NCBI GenBank assembly: GCA_017537345.1
Contig: JAFYKY010000010.1
Coordinates: forward strand, 1-64,000
Reading direction: 5' to 3'
Length of the DNA stretch: 64,000 bases
Origin: Clostridia bacterium
GTDB lineage: Bacteria; Bacillota; Clostridia; Oscillospirales; CAG-382
The position numbers and the translations under genes were made by a program. Positions 8,386 through 15,985 of the stretch are shown one piece after another. Below the pieces are notes generated by a model. It did not search any database, was not told the origin of the DNA, and worked only from the letters and a program-made list of their open reading frames with translations. Positions within the stretch are counted from its first letter, which is position 1. Each line of letters opens with the position of its first letter.

Positions 8386-8454
8386 TCACCCCGAAAAATA
8401 TCACCCCATAAAAAAGTTTATCACCCCGAGAGGCCGCAAGGCTCGCTCGGGGTG
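8386..8454. repeat. CACCCC-type repeats ending in a hairpin
   Basis: Three TCACCCC units are followed by the palindrome CACCCCGAG (8422-8430) / CTCGGGGTG (8446-8454). It belongs to a dispersed family of CCCC...GGGG hairpins also seen at 12723, 13699, 19625, 26922 and 43008. It may terminate pepO transcription but lacks a clean T run. Confidence 0.6.
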
Positions 8455-8480
8455 TTACCGTTCTGTAATAAAAAAACTAT

Positions 8481-8510
8481 CCGTTTGGTTGAATAAAAAA
8501 ATCCAAACGG
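8481..8510. promoter_or_regulatory. Candidate operator upstream of the HTH-OPRT gene
   Basis: A perfect 8-bp inverted repeat, CCGTTTGG (8481-8488) and CCAAACGG (8503-8510), with a 14-base AT-rich spacer, ends five bases before the -35 box of the HTH-OPRT gene. Because that gene encodes a DNA-binding protein, autoregulation through this site is plausible. It lacks a T tail and so is less likely to be a terminator. Confidence 0.45.
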
Positions 8511-8514
8511 TATG

Positions 8515-8541
8515 TTGAAAATTTTTTGTATATGGTATAAT
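8515..8541 (+). promoter_or_regulatory. Promoter of the HTH-OPRT/pyrF operon
   Basis: TTGAAA (8515-8520) and extended TGGTATAAT (-10 at 8536-8541) with a short 15-base spacer. Confidence 0.5.
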
Positions 8542-8568
8542 CTGAATATAAACCGAGGAGGGAACGTT

Positions 8569-9393
8569 ATGATAGGAGAAAAAATACGCATATTGCGAAA
8601 AAACAAAAAAATGACTCAAGCGGAATTGGCGGAAGCCTTGTCTGTTTCTTCCCAATCGGTTTCGAAATGGGAAAACGGTTTATCCGTTCCCGATATTTCC
8701 GTTTTGCCTGCTATTGCGCGGTACTTCGGAATCACTATGGACGAATTGTTTGATTACCGCCTTGATTCCTTAAATTACAAAGAACGGTTCATAAGCTTTA
8801 TGGTGAACAACGGTATGCTCCGTTTCGGAAATTTTACTTTGAAAAGCGGACGGGTTTCCCCGTATCTTATTCACAGCGGATATAATCTTACGGGAAGCCA
8901 AATTTCCAAGCTGGGCGAATTTTACGCCGAATGTATAAAAGAACACGGTATAGAAAGCAACTGTCTGTTCGGTGCGGGCGCAAGAGAAATACCGCTGGTA
9001 ATTGCCACGAGTATGACGCTTTTCAACAAATACGGCGCGGATACCTTCCATTGCGTGGATTTTGATATTGAAAGCGACGCATTCGGTTCCCGCGACATTA
9101 CTATGATAACCGATGCCTTTACATCGGGCGCCACCTTGTCTGCGGCGCTGGAAAAAATACACGAAAAAACGGGCAAGTACCCCTCTCACGCCGTAGTTTG
9201 CGTTGACAGAACGGAAAGCGCGGATAACACCTCCGTTTCTGCAAAACGAATGATAGAAGACCGTTACGGCGTGAAGATACACCCCATCGTAACCGCATAC
9301 GATATTATAAAAGCGGCAGAAAAGGGGGTTATATCCGCAGGAGAATATACCGAAAAGCTCAAAGAATATATAACGCGTTACAAGGGAGAATAA
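8569..9393 (+). CDS. XRE-type HTH fused to an orotate phosphoribosyltransferase-like domain
   Basis: 274 residues in two domains. Residues 1-60 are an XRE/Cro helix-turn-helix (TQAELAEALSVSSQSVSKWE). Residues about 68-274 align end to end with orotate phosphoribosyltransferase: RFGNFTLKSGRVSPYLIHSG equals the PyrE substrate loop, and LFGAGAREIP replaces LFGPAYKGIP. The catalytic loop RKEAKDHG is replaced by an acidic stretch (CVDFDIESDAFG), and the PRPP motif VDDVITAG reads TDAFTSG. The fold therefore remains while catalytic lysines and one acidic residue are lost. A transcriptional regulator that senses a pyrimidine intermediate, analogous to the PRT-domain regulator PurR of Bacillus, is the likeliest role; residual enzyme activity is less likely. 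The start at 8569 follows GAGGAGGG and excludes a 19-residue upstream extension. pyrF follows after three bases. Confidence 0.85.
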   Translation: MIGEKIRILRKNKKMTQAELAEALSVSSQSVSKWENGLSVPDISVLPAIARYFGITMDELFDYRLDSLNYKERFISFMVNNGMLRFGNFTLKSGRVSPYLIHSGYNLTGSQISKLGEFYAECIKEHGIESNCLFGAGAREIPLVIATSMTLFNKYGADTFHCVDFDIESDAFGSRDITMITDAFTSGATLSAALEKIHEKTGKYPSHAVVCVDRTESADNTSVSAKRMIEDRYGVKIHPIVTAYDIIKAAEKGVISAGEYTEKLKEYITRYKGE

Positions 9394-9396
9394 ACG

Positions 9397-10353
9397 GTGA
9401 ATATCGTTGATAAATTAATAGACAACACCATTAAAACCAAAAATCCATCGGTTGTCGGTCTTGATCCCGATATAGAAAAGATCCCCGAATGCTACAAAAA
9501 GCATAAAGCCGCAGATAATCCCTTTGAGGCGGTTTCGGAGGTAATATACAATTTTAACCGAGATATTATTGACACAGTATCGGATATAGTTCCCGCGGTA
9601 AAGCCCCAAATCGCTTTTTACGAAAAATACGGTTCATACGGAATTTCCGCTTTTGAAAAAACGGTTTCCTACGCAAAGGAAAAAGGACTTGTAGTTATAG
9701 CAGACGCAAAACGAAACGATATCGGTAACACAGCAAAAGCCTATGCGGAAGGACATCTTGGGCGCGTTAAACTGCTTGACGGCGCTTCGGAGCCCTCTTT
9801 TGACAATGATTTTCTGACAGTAACTCCATTTTTGGGAAGTGAAAGCTTACAGCCGTTTGTTGACGTTTGTTTGGAAAACAACAAGGGTATTTTTGTATTG
9901 GTAAAAACGTCAAACACCTCCTCCGGCGAGATTCAGGACGTGATGACCTCCGAAGGACTTACGGTAAGCCAAAGCATTGCAAAATACGTAGCTTTGCACG
10001 CCCGTTCATTTACGGGCAGGTACGGATATTCTCCTATCGGCGCGGTGGTCGGAGCAACCTATCCCGAAGAAGCGGCGCGGCTCAGAACAATAATGCCGAA
10101 AAGCTATTTCCTTGTTCCCGGTTACGGAGCGCAAGGCGGAAGCGCAAAGGATATTCTGCCCTGCTTTAATCCGGACGGCTTGGGAGCTTTGGTAAATTCA
10201 TCAAGAGGAATACTGTATTCCCACACCGACAAAAAGGAAAGATCCCTTTGCTCGCGGGAGGAATATCTGCAAAAGGTGCGGGACGCCGCAATTTATATGC
10301 AAACGGAGATATACGAAGCGTTAAGCAACGCTTATCCGGATATGGTTTATTGA
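9397..10353 (+). CDS. pyrF: Orotidine 5'-phosphate decarboxylase, long form
   Basis: 318 residues, the size of the long PyrF subfamily (about 270-320) rather than the 230-residue short form. It makes UMP from OMP, the last step of de novo pyrimidine synthesis. Visible signatures are NPSVVGLDPDIEKIP near the start, the catalytic ADAKRNDIGNTAKAYA (Asp-Lys-Asp charge network, about residues 104-119), and a C-terminal VPGYGAQGGSAKDI phosphate-binding loop. The start is GTG at 9397 with AAGGGAGAA just upstream inside the end of the preceding gene; the three-base gap to the HTH-OPRT stop indicates an operon. Confidence 0.93.
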   Translation: MNIVDKLIDNTIKTKNPSVVGLDPDIEKIPECYKKHKAADNPFEAVSEVIYNFNRDIIDTVSDIVPAVKPQIAFYEKYGSYGISAFEKTVSYAKEKGLVVIADAKRNDIGNTAKAYAEGHLGRVKLLDGASEPSFDNDFLTVTPFLGSESLQPFVDVCLENNKGIFVLVKTSNTSSGEIQDVMTSEGLTVSQSIAKYVALHARSFTGRYGYSPIGAVVGATYPEEAARLRTIMPKSYFLVPGYGAQGGSAKDILPCFNPDGLGALVNSSRGILYSHTDKKERSLCSREEYLQKVRDAAIYMQTEIYEALSNAYPDMVY

Positions 10354-10358
10354 TACAC

Positions 10359-10394
10359 AAAACGGCATCGCCCTAAAGGGTAATGCCGTTTTTA
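10359..10394. terminator. Bidirectional terminator between pyrF and the serine hydrolase gene
   Basis: AAAACGGCAT (10359-10368) and its complement flank an inner CCCTAAAGGG, with T runs on both strands; the two genes converge here. Confidence 0.85.
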
Positions 10395-10398
10395 TTTA

Positions 10399-11310
10399 TC
10401 AATTATTATCTATTAAATACTCACGCAGAAGCTTTACGAAGGCGACGGTATCGTTTTGCTCGCTGCACTGGGTAGCGACTACTGCGTTTTGCTCCGGCAG
10501 GACTATGGAATACTGGCAATAGGCGCCGTCTGCGCGGAAGGCGTTTTTGTTTGAGGGCACTATCCAGAACTGATATCCGTAGCCCGAGCTCCAATTATCC
10601 TCAATTCCCGTAGGTATCTGCACACTGCCCGCTTCACGCACCCATTCCTTTGAAAGAATACGCTTGCCGTTCCACATACCCTCGTTAAGATAAAGTATGC
10701 CCAATTTCATCATATTCGAAATGGTGAGATACAGTCCCGTGCCGCCGAAGGGGGTTCCGTCGGGGTCGGTCTCCCAGCCGGGAAAGCCTATCTCAAGGGG
10801 CATAAACAGCTTGCGTCCCAGATATTTTGCCAAGGGTTCGCCAACTGCTCTTTGCACCATACAGCCTGCCATATGGGTATCGCCGTTGGAATATGCAAAC
10901 TTTTCGCCGGGGGTATACTGCAGGGGCTTTGAAAGCATATACGCAACGTAATCGGGAAATCCTTCCCCTTTTCTGCGGTTTGCGCCCATAAGATTGCCGC
11001 CGCCCAAGCCGGAGGACATGGTAAGAAAATGTCTTAAGGTTATGTTCTTCACGCCCTCGTCGGTAACGATAGGCTGGTATTCGGGGAACAGATCCAATAT
11101 CTTATCGTCAAGGCTTAGTTTACCCTCGTCGATAGCCATTCCCGCCGCCGTGGAAACGAAGCTTTTTGTGTGGGAATATATAAGACGGGGCAGCGAGGGG
11201 ATGAAATGATGCTCCAACACCGTTTCCCCGTTCTGATACAAAGCCACCGCTTCGCATCCCGTATTATTTTTTGATAAAGCGTCTATAAACGCAAGTGTTT
11301 TTTCTTTCAT
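10399..11310 (-). CDS. Serine hydrolase, class C beta-lactamase/PBP-like
   Basis: 303 residues of the beta-lactamase family (AmpC/EstB-like). The nucleophile motif SxxK is SHTK at residues 46-49, and the second motif YxN is present as AYSNGDTHMAG near residue 143. There is no signal peptide, so it is probably a cytoplasmic esterase or peptidase rather than a resistance enzyme or periplasmic cell-wall enzyme. The ATG follows an AGGAG site and a consensus promoter at 11352-11380. It is divergent from the sialidase-like gene and convergent with pyrF. Confidence 0.8.
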   Translation of the reverse strand: MKEKTLAFIDALSKNNTGCEAVALYQNGETVLEHHFIPSLPRLIYSHTKSFVSTAAGMAIDEGKLSLDDKILDLFPEYQPIVTDEGVKNITLRHFLTMSSGLGGGNLMGANRRKGEGFPDYVAYMLSKPLQYTPGEKFAYSNGDTHMAGCMVQRAVGEPLAKYLGRKLFMPLEIGFPGWETDPDGTPFGGTGLYLTISNMMKLGILYLNEGMWNGKRILSKEWVREAGSVQIPTGIEDNWSSGYGYQFWIVPSNKNAFRADGAYCQYSIVLPEQNAVVATQCSEQNDTVAFVKLLREYLIDNN

Positions 11311-11351
11311 AACCGAAAACGCTCCTGAAAAATAATGGTTTATACACGTAT

Positions 11352-11380
11352 ATTATAATATTTTTTATGGGTAATTTCAA
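11352..11380 (-). promoter_or_regulatory. Promoter of the serine hydrolase gene
   Basis: Minus-strand TTGAAA (11375-11380), 17-base spacer, TATAAT (11352-11357). Confidence 0.7.
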
Positions 11381-11388
11381 GATAAAAC

Positions 11389-11417
11389 TGGAAAAAGCAA
11401 AAGGGCTGTGCTATAAT
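11389..11417 (+). promoter_or_regulatory. Promoter of the sialidase-like gene
   Basis: TATAAT at 11412-11417 with a weak TGGAAA-type -35 at 11389-11394, 17 bases upstream. Confidence 0.45.
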
Positions 11418-11443
11418 CTTTGCGGGAAAGGAGCTTTCCGTAT

Positions 11444-12688
11444 ATGAAAAAGATTATTTTGGGAAAACCGGCGATAGTTGCGCAAAGCACAACGGAGCCC
11501 GTGCTGTTTGGCGGGTATCAGGACCCTGCCATACGCCGCGCACAAGACGGCACGCTTTACGTTCGCTTCAATGCCAGACGGGACAGCTGGCTCACCTTTG
11601 GAGAAGAGGAGAAAAACCCCGTTTACAGATCTGCTGACGGCGGCGAAAGCTGGTCGGTTGTAAAAAACGGACAGGACGAATGGATGCGCGCAGGCACGCG
11701 GCTGCCAAACGGAGATATTTTTTATTTCCGCGAGCATCCGGTCTTGCGAAAAGAGACACTGCCTCCCCTGCCCCCTCTGCCCGATAACCGCAAATTACGC
11801 ACCGCAGGTATGTCCGTTTATACGGTTGACGAACTGAAGCCCGTGCTTGGCGACCGCGTGGCAAAGGAGTTCAAAGCATACCGTATAAAAGCGGGAAGCG
11901 ACGAGATCATCGAAGAAACCTGTCCGGTTATTTGGGACAATATGCCTGCAGTCTTGCACCACGACGGATTTTTGATACGTGTTTTCCCCCACGTAAGCCT
12001 TTCTATGAAAATTGACTCGGAAGGAACCTTATGGATGCCGATGGATGCGCCTGCCATTGACGGCAACGGAAATCTTGCATCCCTCCGACGCTGTACCGCC
12101 CTGCTTAAATCCACGGATATGGGGCACACCTGGGAATACGTAAGCCATATTCTTTATGAGGAAAAATTCAATCCCCCTACCGCCATAGACGTAGAGGGAT
12201 TTATGGAGTGTTCGTTGGAATTTGTTGAGGACGGCTCCTGCGTTGCCTTTTTGCGCTCGGGTTCGCTTTCCCCCTTTGTTATCGGGGACGATGACCACCC
12301 CGCACCCATTATGATGCAGACACGCTCTTACGACGGGTGCAAAACTTGGGAAACTCCTAAATATTTTTACGATTACGGAGTATTACCCGTTACGAGAAAG
12401 CTTGAAGACGGAACTATTCTGCTTTCTTCCGGCAGACCGGGAGTGTATCTGCGGGTATCCCAAGATAGGCTCGGGAAGGAATGGTCGGATATCGTTCCCG
12501 TAGTGGACGTTCCGAAAGAGGATACGTATGCAAAGTATTATGAATACTCCTGCTGTAACACGGGGCTCGCCGTTACGGGCGCGAATACCGCGGTAATAGC
12601 CTACAGCGATTTTACTCTTACCGCCCCCGACGGAAAGAGAGCAAAATCCATTATGGTGCGTAAGATTACCGTAACAGACATCGAATAA
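11444..12688 (+). CDS. BNR/Asp-box sialidase-superfamily protein
   Basis: 414 residues forming a predicted beta-propeller. Three Asp-boxes (S-x-D-x-G-x-x-W) are visible: SADGGESW near residue 60, STDMGHTW near 224 and SYDGCKTW near 297. An early YQDPAIRRAQDGTLYVRF gives the arginine of the sialidase triad context. There is no signal peptide, so any glycosidase would be intracellular; the substrate cannot be told, and non-sialidase members of this fold are common in gut Clostridia. ATG at 11444 is chosen because AAAGGAG lies ten bases upstream. Confidence 0.75.
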   Translation: MKKIILGKPAIVAQSTTEPVLFGGYQDPAIRRAQDGTLYVRFNARRDSWLTFGEEEKNPVYRSADGGESWSVVKNGQDEWMRAGTRLPNGDIFYFREHPVLRKETLPPLPPLPDNRKLRTAGMSVYTVDELKPVLGDRVAKEFKAYRIKAGSDEIIEETCPVIWDNMPAVLHHDGFLIRVFPHVSLSMKIDSEGTLWMPMDAPAIDGNGNLASLRRCTALLKSTDMGHTWEYVSHILYEEKFNPPTAIDVEGFMECSLEFVEDGSCVAFLRSGSLSPFVIGDDDHPAPIMMQTRSYDGCKTWETPKYFYDYGVLPVTRKLEDGTILLSSGRPGVYLRVSQDRLGKEWSDIVPVVDVPKEDTYAKYYEYSCCNTGLAVTGANTAVIAYSDFTLTAPDGKRAKSIMVRKITVTDIE

Positions 12689-12722
12689 AACTATCTCGAA
12701 AAAAACACCCCATAAAAAAACG

Positions 12723-12791
12723 CCCCTAAAATCCTGCGGATTTTTGGGGAGCCCATAAAAAACGCCCCTCAAAACCTGCGGTTTTGCGGGG
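12723..12791. repeat. Two tandem CCCC...GGGG hairpins
   Basis: Hairpin one is CCCCTAAAATCC-TGC-GGATTTTTGGGG (12723-12749). Hairpin two is CCCCTCAAAACC-TGC-GGTTTTGCGGGG (12765-12791). The stems differ but pairing is kept, and the linker CCCATAAAAAACG is shared. They follow the sialidase-like gene and belong to the family described at 26919. Confidence 0.75.
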
Positions 12792-12806
12792 ACCCCCATA
12801 AACACT

Positions 12807-12852
12807 AAATGACCCTTGATCGACTTTCTTTACAATCGACCAAGGGTCATTT
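12807..12852. terminator. Long stem-loop, probable bidirectional terminator
   Basis: AAATGACCCTTGATCGA (12807-12823) pairs with TCGACCAAGGGTCATTT (12836-12852) with one mismatch and a 12-base loop. A/T flanks would serve both strands. Confidence 0.6.
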
Positions 12853-12894
12853 ATGTTCTGTCTTATTATCCAACATCATTTTAACCTCTCTTTC

Positions 12895-13239
12895 GTAGGA
12901 TGGAGGATTTTTTAACTTTAACAGCAACTCAAAGCAGCTTGCACCAATTATTTATTATATATAAATTTCTCTTAAGCGAGATAACTGTGTGTTTTGGTCT
13001 CGGGCTACTTGATTAAAGTTAAAACCTTTGTTTTACTCGTTTTTCTTCTATTGTTTTAAATCAACATTATCTGCTGTTTATCACAGCTTCATCTAAAAAG
13101 ATCGTTCCTTCTTTTTTCGGATAAGTTATTGCTTTCCTGAGATTTTAATAACGCAAAGTTTAAAAGTTTTATAGGAGAAAAATTTGTTCCGGAGATCTTC
13201 ATGTTTTTTAATCAATTCGATCTCTTACTGATTGTACAT
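12895..13239 (-). pseudogene. Decayed gene with intact expression signals
   Basis: On the minus strand a consensus promoter (13264-13292) and a GAGAGGG ribosome site lead to an ATG at 13239, but the frame stops at codon 5 (MYNQ, then TAA). The same frame then reads EIELIKKHEDLRNKFFSYKT and further protein-like stretches interrupted by several stops. No family is recognised. A four-residue leader peptide is an alternative reading of the start. The remaining bases of the 12689-13894 gap hold only the repeats and signals listed separately. Confidence 0.35.
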
Positions 13240-13263
13240 TGGTATCACCCTCTCTGTGTCTAT

Positions 13264-13292
13264 ATAATACCATCCGAAACAGAGTTTTTCAA
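13264..13292 (-). promoter_or_regulatory. Consensus promoter in front of the decayed gene
   Basis: Minus-strand TTGAAA (13287-13292), 17-base spacer, TATTAT (13264-13269). Confidence 0.55.
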
Positions 13293-13423
13293 TACACATT
13301 ATATACAAAATGCACGAAATATTTTTGTTTATTTCGCAGAAGTTGGTAAAAATGACTATGAGAGTATTGACATTATTTGGGCTTTGTGTTATTCTGTATG
13401 TGTTGGGGGTCTGAAACCCTTGT

Positions 13424-13626
13424 GAGGCGCACTTGCAAAGAGTGCGCCTCAACTAAGTTTGCCCAAAAGGCAAGTGAAGTTATCTTCGATAGTGAAGTTG
13501 TCCTGCGGACAGTGAAATTTTACGGTTGGCAAAGCAGGCAAACTTAACTTCACTCGGGTATTGATACCCGAACTTCACTGCAGGTGAAACACGCAACTTC
13601 ACTTTTGCTTTTTGCAAAAACTTCAC
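13424..13626. repeat. Multi-hairpin array A (linker AGTGAAGTT / AACTTCACT)
   Basis: It opens with a perfect 10-bp stem GAGGCGCACT/AGTGCGCCTC (13424-13450). Then linker AGTGAAGTT occurs at 13473, 13491 and (as AGTGAAATT) 13511, separated by ATC-TTC-GAT and GTCC-TGC-GGAC. After a centre, the reverse-complement linker AACTTCACT occurs at 13546, 13571, 13595 and (truncated) 13619, separated by CGGGTAT-TG-ATACCCG, a GC-closed loop and TTTTGC-TTTTT-GCAAAA. GTTTGCC (13457) and GGCAAAC (13537) are further paired elements. Forward linkers can pair with reverse linkers, giving one branched structure. No coding capacity is seen. Confidence 0.8.
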
Positions 13627-13698
13627 AATGTATATAAAAAATCGTTTTATTATGACATGTTTGCCTTCTTTTTTCGCAAAGTTTCTTTTGTCCGTACT

Positions 13699-13734
13699 CC
13701 CCCAAGAATCCGTTAGGCCTCTTGGGGGTGTTTT
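13699..13734 (+). terminator. Hairpin CCCCCAAGA/TCTTGGGGG
   Basis: A 9-bp stem (13699-13707 with 13720-13728) is followed by TGTTTTA. It is terminator-like and resembles the dispersed CCCC...GGGG family. Confidence 0.55.
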
Positions 13735-13767
13735 ATCGCCGTATTTTTCTCATTGTGCTCGGAAGTA

Positions 13768-13796
13768 TTGACAACCTAAAAATGAGGTATTATAAT
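13768..13796 (+). promoter_or_regulatory. Consensus promoter of the HAD gene
   Basis: TTGACA (13768-13773), 17-base spacer, TATAAT (13791-13796); a leader of about 90 bases follows with no recognised riboswitch. Confidence 0.75.
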
Positions 13797-13894
13797 CTAA
13801 AGGCTGTTTTGCGGTATAACCGCTTGGTTGTATTCTTCGCTTTTGCGGTTATTGTTTTTATAAATCACGGCAGTAAAATATATTTGGAGAAAAT

Positions 13895-14623
13895 ATGGCA
13901 CTTAAAGCAATTCTTTTTGATCTGGACGGAACTCTGCTCCCCTTAAAGCAGGATGAATTTTTGAAAGCATACTTTACGCGTATTACGGCATATATGGCGC
14001 AAAGAGGCTTTGAGCCGAAAAAGCTGTATGAAACCATTTACGCAGGCTGTGTGGATATGCTGAAAAACGACGGCAAAAAGACCAACGAGCAGGTATTCTG
14101 GGACAGGTTGGTTTGCGTATACGGAAAAAGCGTTACCGACCAAAAGCCGGTATTTGAAAGCTTTTATAAAACGGATTTTATTTCTCTGAAAGAGTTTTCA
14201 TGCCCAAGCCCCGAAGCAAAAGAGCTTATAATCCTTTTAAAATCCATGGGTCTGCGGGTGATACTTGCCACCAACCCCGTGTTCCCCGCAATTGCCACAG
14301 AAACCCGAATTAGCTGGGCGGGACTTGAAAAAACGGATTTTGAAATTATAACCGCTTACGAAAACTCCCGTTTTTGCAAGCCAAAAGCCGAATATTATAC
14401 GGATATACTCTGTCAAGCGTCCCTTACCCCCGAAGATTGTCTTATGGTGGGCAACGATGTGGATGACGATATGCCTGCGCAAAACACGGGAATGAAAGTG
14501 TTTTTGCTTACAGACTGCCTTATTAACCGAAAAGAAAAGGATATTTCCTCTTTTGAAAAGGGAAATTTCGAAAAACTGAAAGAATATATTAAAAAACTTG
14601 TGGAAAATCCGCAGAAAATGTGA
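13895..14623 (+). CDS. HAD-superfamily hydrolase
   Basis: 242 residues. Motif I is FDLDGTLLPL at residues 8-17 with the nucleophile and acid/base aspartates. Motif II is ILATNP, and motif IV is MVGNDVDDDMPAQNTGMK near residue 187. A helical cap lies between motifs I and II, as in subfamily I phosphatases. It probably dephosphorylates a small metabolite; the substrate is unknown. TTGGAG lies a few bases before the ATG. lysA follows after 45 bases and has its own extended -10 box (TGATATAAT, overlapping the HAD stop codon), so the two need not be one operon. Confidence 0.85.
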   Translation: MALKAILFDLDGTLLPLKQDEFLKAYFTRITAYMAQRGFEPKKLYETIYAGCVDMLKNDGKKTNEQVFWDRLVCVYGKSVTDQKPVFESFYKTDFISLKEFSCPSPEAKELIILLKSMGLRVILATNPVFPAIATETRISWAGLEKTDFEIITAYENSRFCKPKAEYYTDILCQASLTPEDCLMVGNDVDDDMPAQNTGMKVFLLTDCLINRKEKDISSFEKGNFEKLKEYIKKLVENPQKM

Positions 14624-14668
14624 TATAATTAAAGAAATATTTTTCTTTTAAAGGAAGTTAATTTTACT

Positions 14669-15973
14669 ATGCTTTACCCCGAAAACCTTTCTGTAAACAA
14701 CCAAGGACATTTGTGCATCGCCGGTCACGATACGGTTTCTCTTGCCAAGGAGTTTGGCACTCCCCTTTATGTGCTTAACGAAGACAAGGTGAGAAGCAAC
14801 TGCAAGGGATACAAAACCGCTATAGACACATATTACGGCGGAAACGGACTTGCGCTTTACGCCAGCAAGGCGCTTTGTACCATGTATACGGCGCGTATAG
14901 CCGCATCCGAAGGATTGGGAGCAGACGTGGTTTCGGGAGGCGAAATATACACTCTTAAAAAAGCGGGATTCCCCATGGAAAAGGTGTTTTTCCACGGAAA
15001 CAACAAAACACCCGACGAAATAGCCCTTGCGCTGGATTGCGGTGTGGGACATATCGTTGTGGATAACGTATATGAGCTTGACACGCTTAACGAAATTGCC
15101 GCAAGCAAGGGCATGGTGCAAAAAATCCTCTTTCGTATAAAGCCGGGCATTGATGCGCACACCCACGATTTTGTCCGCACGGGACAGATAGATTCAAAAT
15201 TCGGCGTTGCGCTGGAAAACGGCGAAGCCTTTGAAATACACAAATATGCCGTAACTCTTGAAAATATATGTGTGGACGGCGTGCATTGCCATATCGGTTC
15301 CCAGATATTTGAAGTCGCACCCTTTAAGGAAGCGGCAAAGGTTATGATGAACTTTATATCCGACCTCCGTGATAAGCTGGGGATAGACCCTCATATACTT
15401 AATTTAGGCGGCGGTTTTGGAATAAAATACGTGGAATCCGACGACCCTCTGGCGCCCTATGAATACGTTAAAGCGGCAATAGATGTGGTAAAAGAAGTGG
15501 CAAACGAAAGAAATATGCCCCTGCCCTATCTGGTTTTTGAGCCGGGCAGATCTATTGTGGCGGAAGCGGGAATCACTCTTTACACCGTCGGCTGTGTTAA
15601 GGATATAGAAAACGTGCGCACCTACGTTTCCGTGGACGGCGGCATGACGGATAATCCCCGCTATATTATGTACGGCGCAAAGTATTCCGCATGCATTGCA
15701 AACAAGGCAAATGCAGAAAACGTTAAAGAAGTGACTATTGCGGGTAAATGCTGTGAATCCGGCGATCTGATACAGGAAAATGTAAAATTGCCCCTGACTG
15801 AGGTCGGCGATACTCTTGCGGTGTTGGCAACGGGCGCATACAATTATTCTATGTCCAGCAATTACAACCGTATTCCCCGCCCCGCTATGGTGGCTGTTAA
15901 GGAAAACGGAGAGAAAAAGATTATTATTAAAAGAGAAACCTACGAGGATATTATTAAAAACGATATCATTTAA
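14669..15973 (+). CDS. lysA: Diaminopimelate decarboxylase
   Basis: 434 residues, usual for LysA. It converts meso-diaminopimelate to L-lysine with pyridoxal phosphate. The PLP lysine sits in ALYASKALCT (about residue 68). The glycine-rich phosphate loop is LNLGGGFGIKY, and HCHIGSQIF is the fold III His motif. CCESGDLI near residue 370 carries the second-subunit cysteine, and YNYSMSSNYN the C-terminal tyrosine. AAAGGAAGT precedes the ATG. An extended -10 (TGATATAAT, 14621-14629) lies about 40 bases upstream. The membrane-protein gene downstream starts 13 bases after the stop and is likely cotranscribed. Confidence 0.95.
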   Translation: MLYPENLSVNNQGHLCIAGHDTVSLAKEFGTPLYVLNEDKVRSNCKGYKTAIDTYYGGNGLALYASKALCTMYTARIAASEGLGADVVSGGEIYTLKKAGFPMEKVFFHGNNKTPDEIALALDCGVGHIVVDNVYELDTLNEIAASKGMVQKILFRIKPGIDAHTHDFVRTGQIDSKFGVALENGEAFEIHKYAVTLENICVDGVHCHIGSQIFEVAPFKEAAKVMMNFISDLRDKLGIDPHILNLGGGFGIKYVESDDPLAPYEYVKAAIDVVKEVANERNMPLPYLVFEPGRSIVAEAGITLYTVGCVKDIENVRTYVSVDGGMTDNPRYIMYGAKYSACIANKANAENVKEVTIAGKCCESGDLIQENVKLPLTEVGDTLAVLATGAYNYSMSSNYNRIPRPAMVAVKENGEKKIIIKRETYEDIIKNDII

Positions 15974-15985
15974 GGAGAAAAGGAT

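Noticed and set aside
10399..11310. A beta-lactamase resistance gene
   Set aside because: SxxK and YxN are present but there is no signal peptide and the wider sequence is esterase/PBP-like; resistance cannot be claimed.
13201..13425. A 74-codon plus-strand frame and an overlapping 75-codon minus-strand frame in the gene-free stretch
   Set aside because: No ribosome site for either, no recognisable protein pattern, and both run into or across array A and a promoter on the other strand.
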